This document shows positions 58,899 through 59,180 of a stretch of 59,180 nt of DNA, piece by piece. Under the pieces are notes generated by a model. It saw only the letters and a program-made list of their open reading frames with translations, made no database searches and was not told the origin of the DNA. Origin of the DNA: Anaerolineales bacterium (lineage in GTDB: Bacteria; Chloroflexota; Anaerolineae; Anaerolineales; Villigracilaceae); the NCBI GenBank assembly GCA_016744335.1, contig JADGEO010000021.1, positions 1-59,180 on the forward strand, given 5' to 3'. A program made the position numbers and the translations under genes. Position 1 is the first letter of the stretch. Every line of letters starts with the position of its first letter.

Positions 58899-59022
58899 GG
58901 CAGTGGTTCTAAAGTAGGTGATAAGTTTTTTTTCGTAGAAACGGAGTCCAAAGTCTCCAGACTTTGGCTTTTTGCTAAGGACTCGAAATCGGGGGATTTC
59001 GGACTCCAAGCCATCACTATCT
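58899..59022 (-). repeat. Foldback element, copy B of the TIR-bearing family
   Basis: GGCAGTGGTTCTAAAGTAGG at its left corresponds to the right end of copy A (1981-2117), and the two hairpins CCAAAGTC/GACTTTGG and CGAAATC/GATTTCG follow in reverse order. It is an inverted copy of the element near the left end of the window, 13-15 bp shorter at one end. The remaining right-hand part of the window (59023-59180) holds a short hairpin GGCGTG/CACGCC and nothing else I can support. Confidence 0.75.
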
Positions 59023-59180
59023 AAAAGTTTAATAACACCTTTTTCTGGATAAAAATAATATATTGGGGTGGCGTGCATAAATTTCTATCCACGCCAAAAA
59101 GATTGATTGTGCAAATATTTTTCTGTAAAATAGGTCAAGTGTTTCTTCGACAGTGTTTGAAAAGCACCTTAAAAAGTCAA

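Noticed and set aside
58836..59078. Minus-strand open frames over the right-hand repeat (and at 1971-2243 over the left copy)
   Set aside because: Both frames come from the inverted repeat element and overlap real genes; no start signals.

Overview
The window looks like a chromosomal segment of a Chloroflexota bacterium, most likely Anaerolineae. This is inferred from the gene set: a 10-GAF sensor kinase, an F420-type Ddn oxidoreductase, a menaquinone methyltransferase, an extended NusA, and several genes whose -10 box sits 6-7 nt before the start codon. No rRNA gene or phylogenetic marker in the window proves it. Base composition is moderately AT-rich and even throughout. No transposase, phage gene or CRISPR array is visible, but many small non-coding foldback repeats fill the gaps between genes.

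Layout. 0-8 kb: a conserved protein often labelled quinate dehydrogenase, a TauE/SafE exporter, a phosphodiester-glycosidase domain protein, a Cas4/RecB-like nuclease, an ABC-F ATPase, a hemerythrin, and an ArsR-type regulator operon. 8-16 kb: two related tiny genes, then a minus-strand operon tetR - ddn - small membrane protein - ABC ATPase - two ABC-2 permeases - ABC ATPase - HlyD lipoprotein. This is a YbhGFSR-type exporter with the double ATPase split in two, preceded by a promoter and a TetR palindrome. 16-26 kb: cold-shock protein with a structured leader, an orphan sensor kinase, a GH13 enzyme, a DUF89 protein, a nitroreductase and two methyltransferases, with three copies of a 113-bp MITE.

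26-34 kb: the classical nusA - rnpM - infB - rbfA - nrnA - truB - ribF translation/transcription cluster. 34-40 kb (minus strand): RNase H with a viroplasmin domain, metY, metA, DegV, RppH-like Nudix, lipA. 40.4-40.6 kb: tRNA-Gly(UCC) and a tRNA with CAU anticodon. 40.8-44.5 kb: YccF protein, phytol/dolichol-kinase-like protein, a left-handed beta-helix protein and an acyl-ACP-reductase-like protein that keeps the catalytic cysteine.

44.7-53.8 kb: a four-gene signalling operon made of REC plus degenerate GGDEF, a 2307-residue histidine kinase with ten GAF domains, a single-domain response regulator, and an alpha/beta-hydrolase-fold protein that lacks the catalytic serine and histidine. 54-58.9 kb: a Dam-type methylase with an HNH endonuclease (probable type II restriction-modification), a HerA/DUF87-like ATPase and an isoprenylcysteine-methyltransferase-like membrane protein.

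The most distinctive points are the kinase operon with its apparently dead hydrolase, the acyl-ACP-reductase-like gene outside an obvious alkane pathway, the apparently leaderless genes, the terminator-like hairpin in the cold-shock leader, and the crowded set of foldback repeats. One repeat family has copies in opposite orientation near the two ends of the window.
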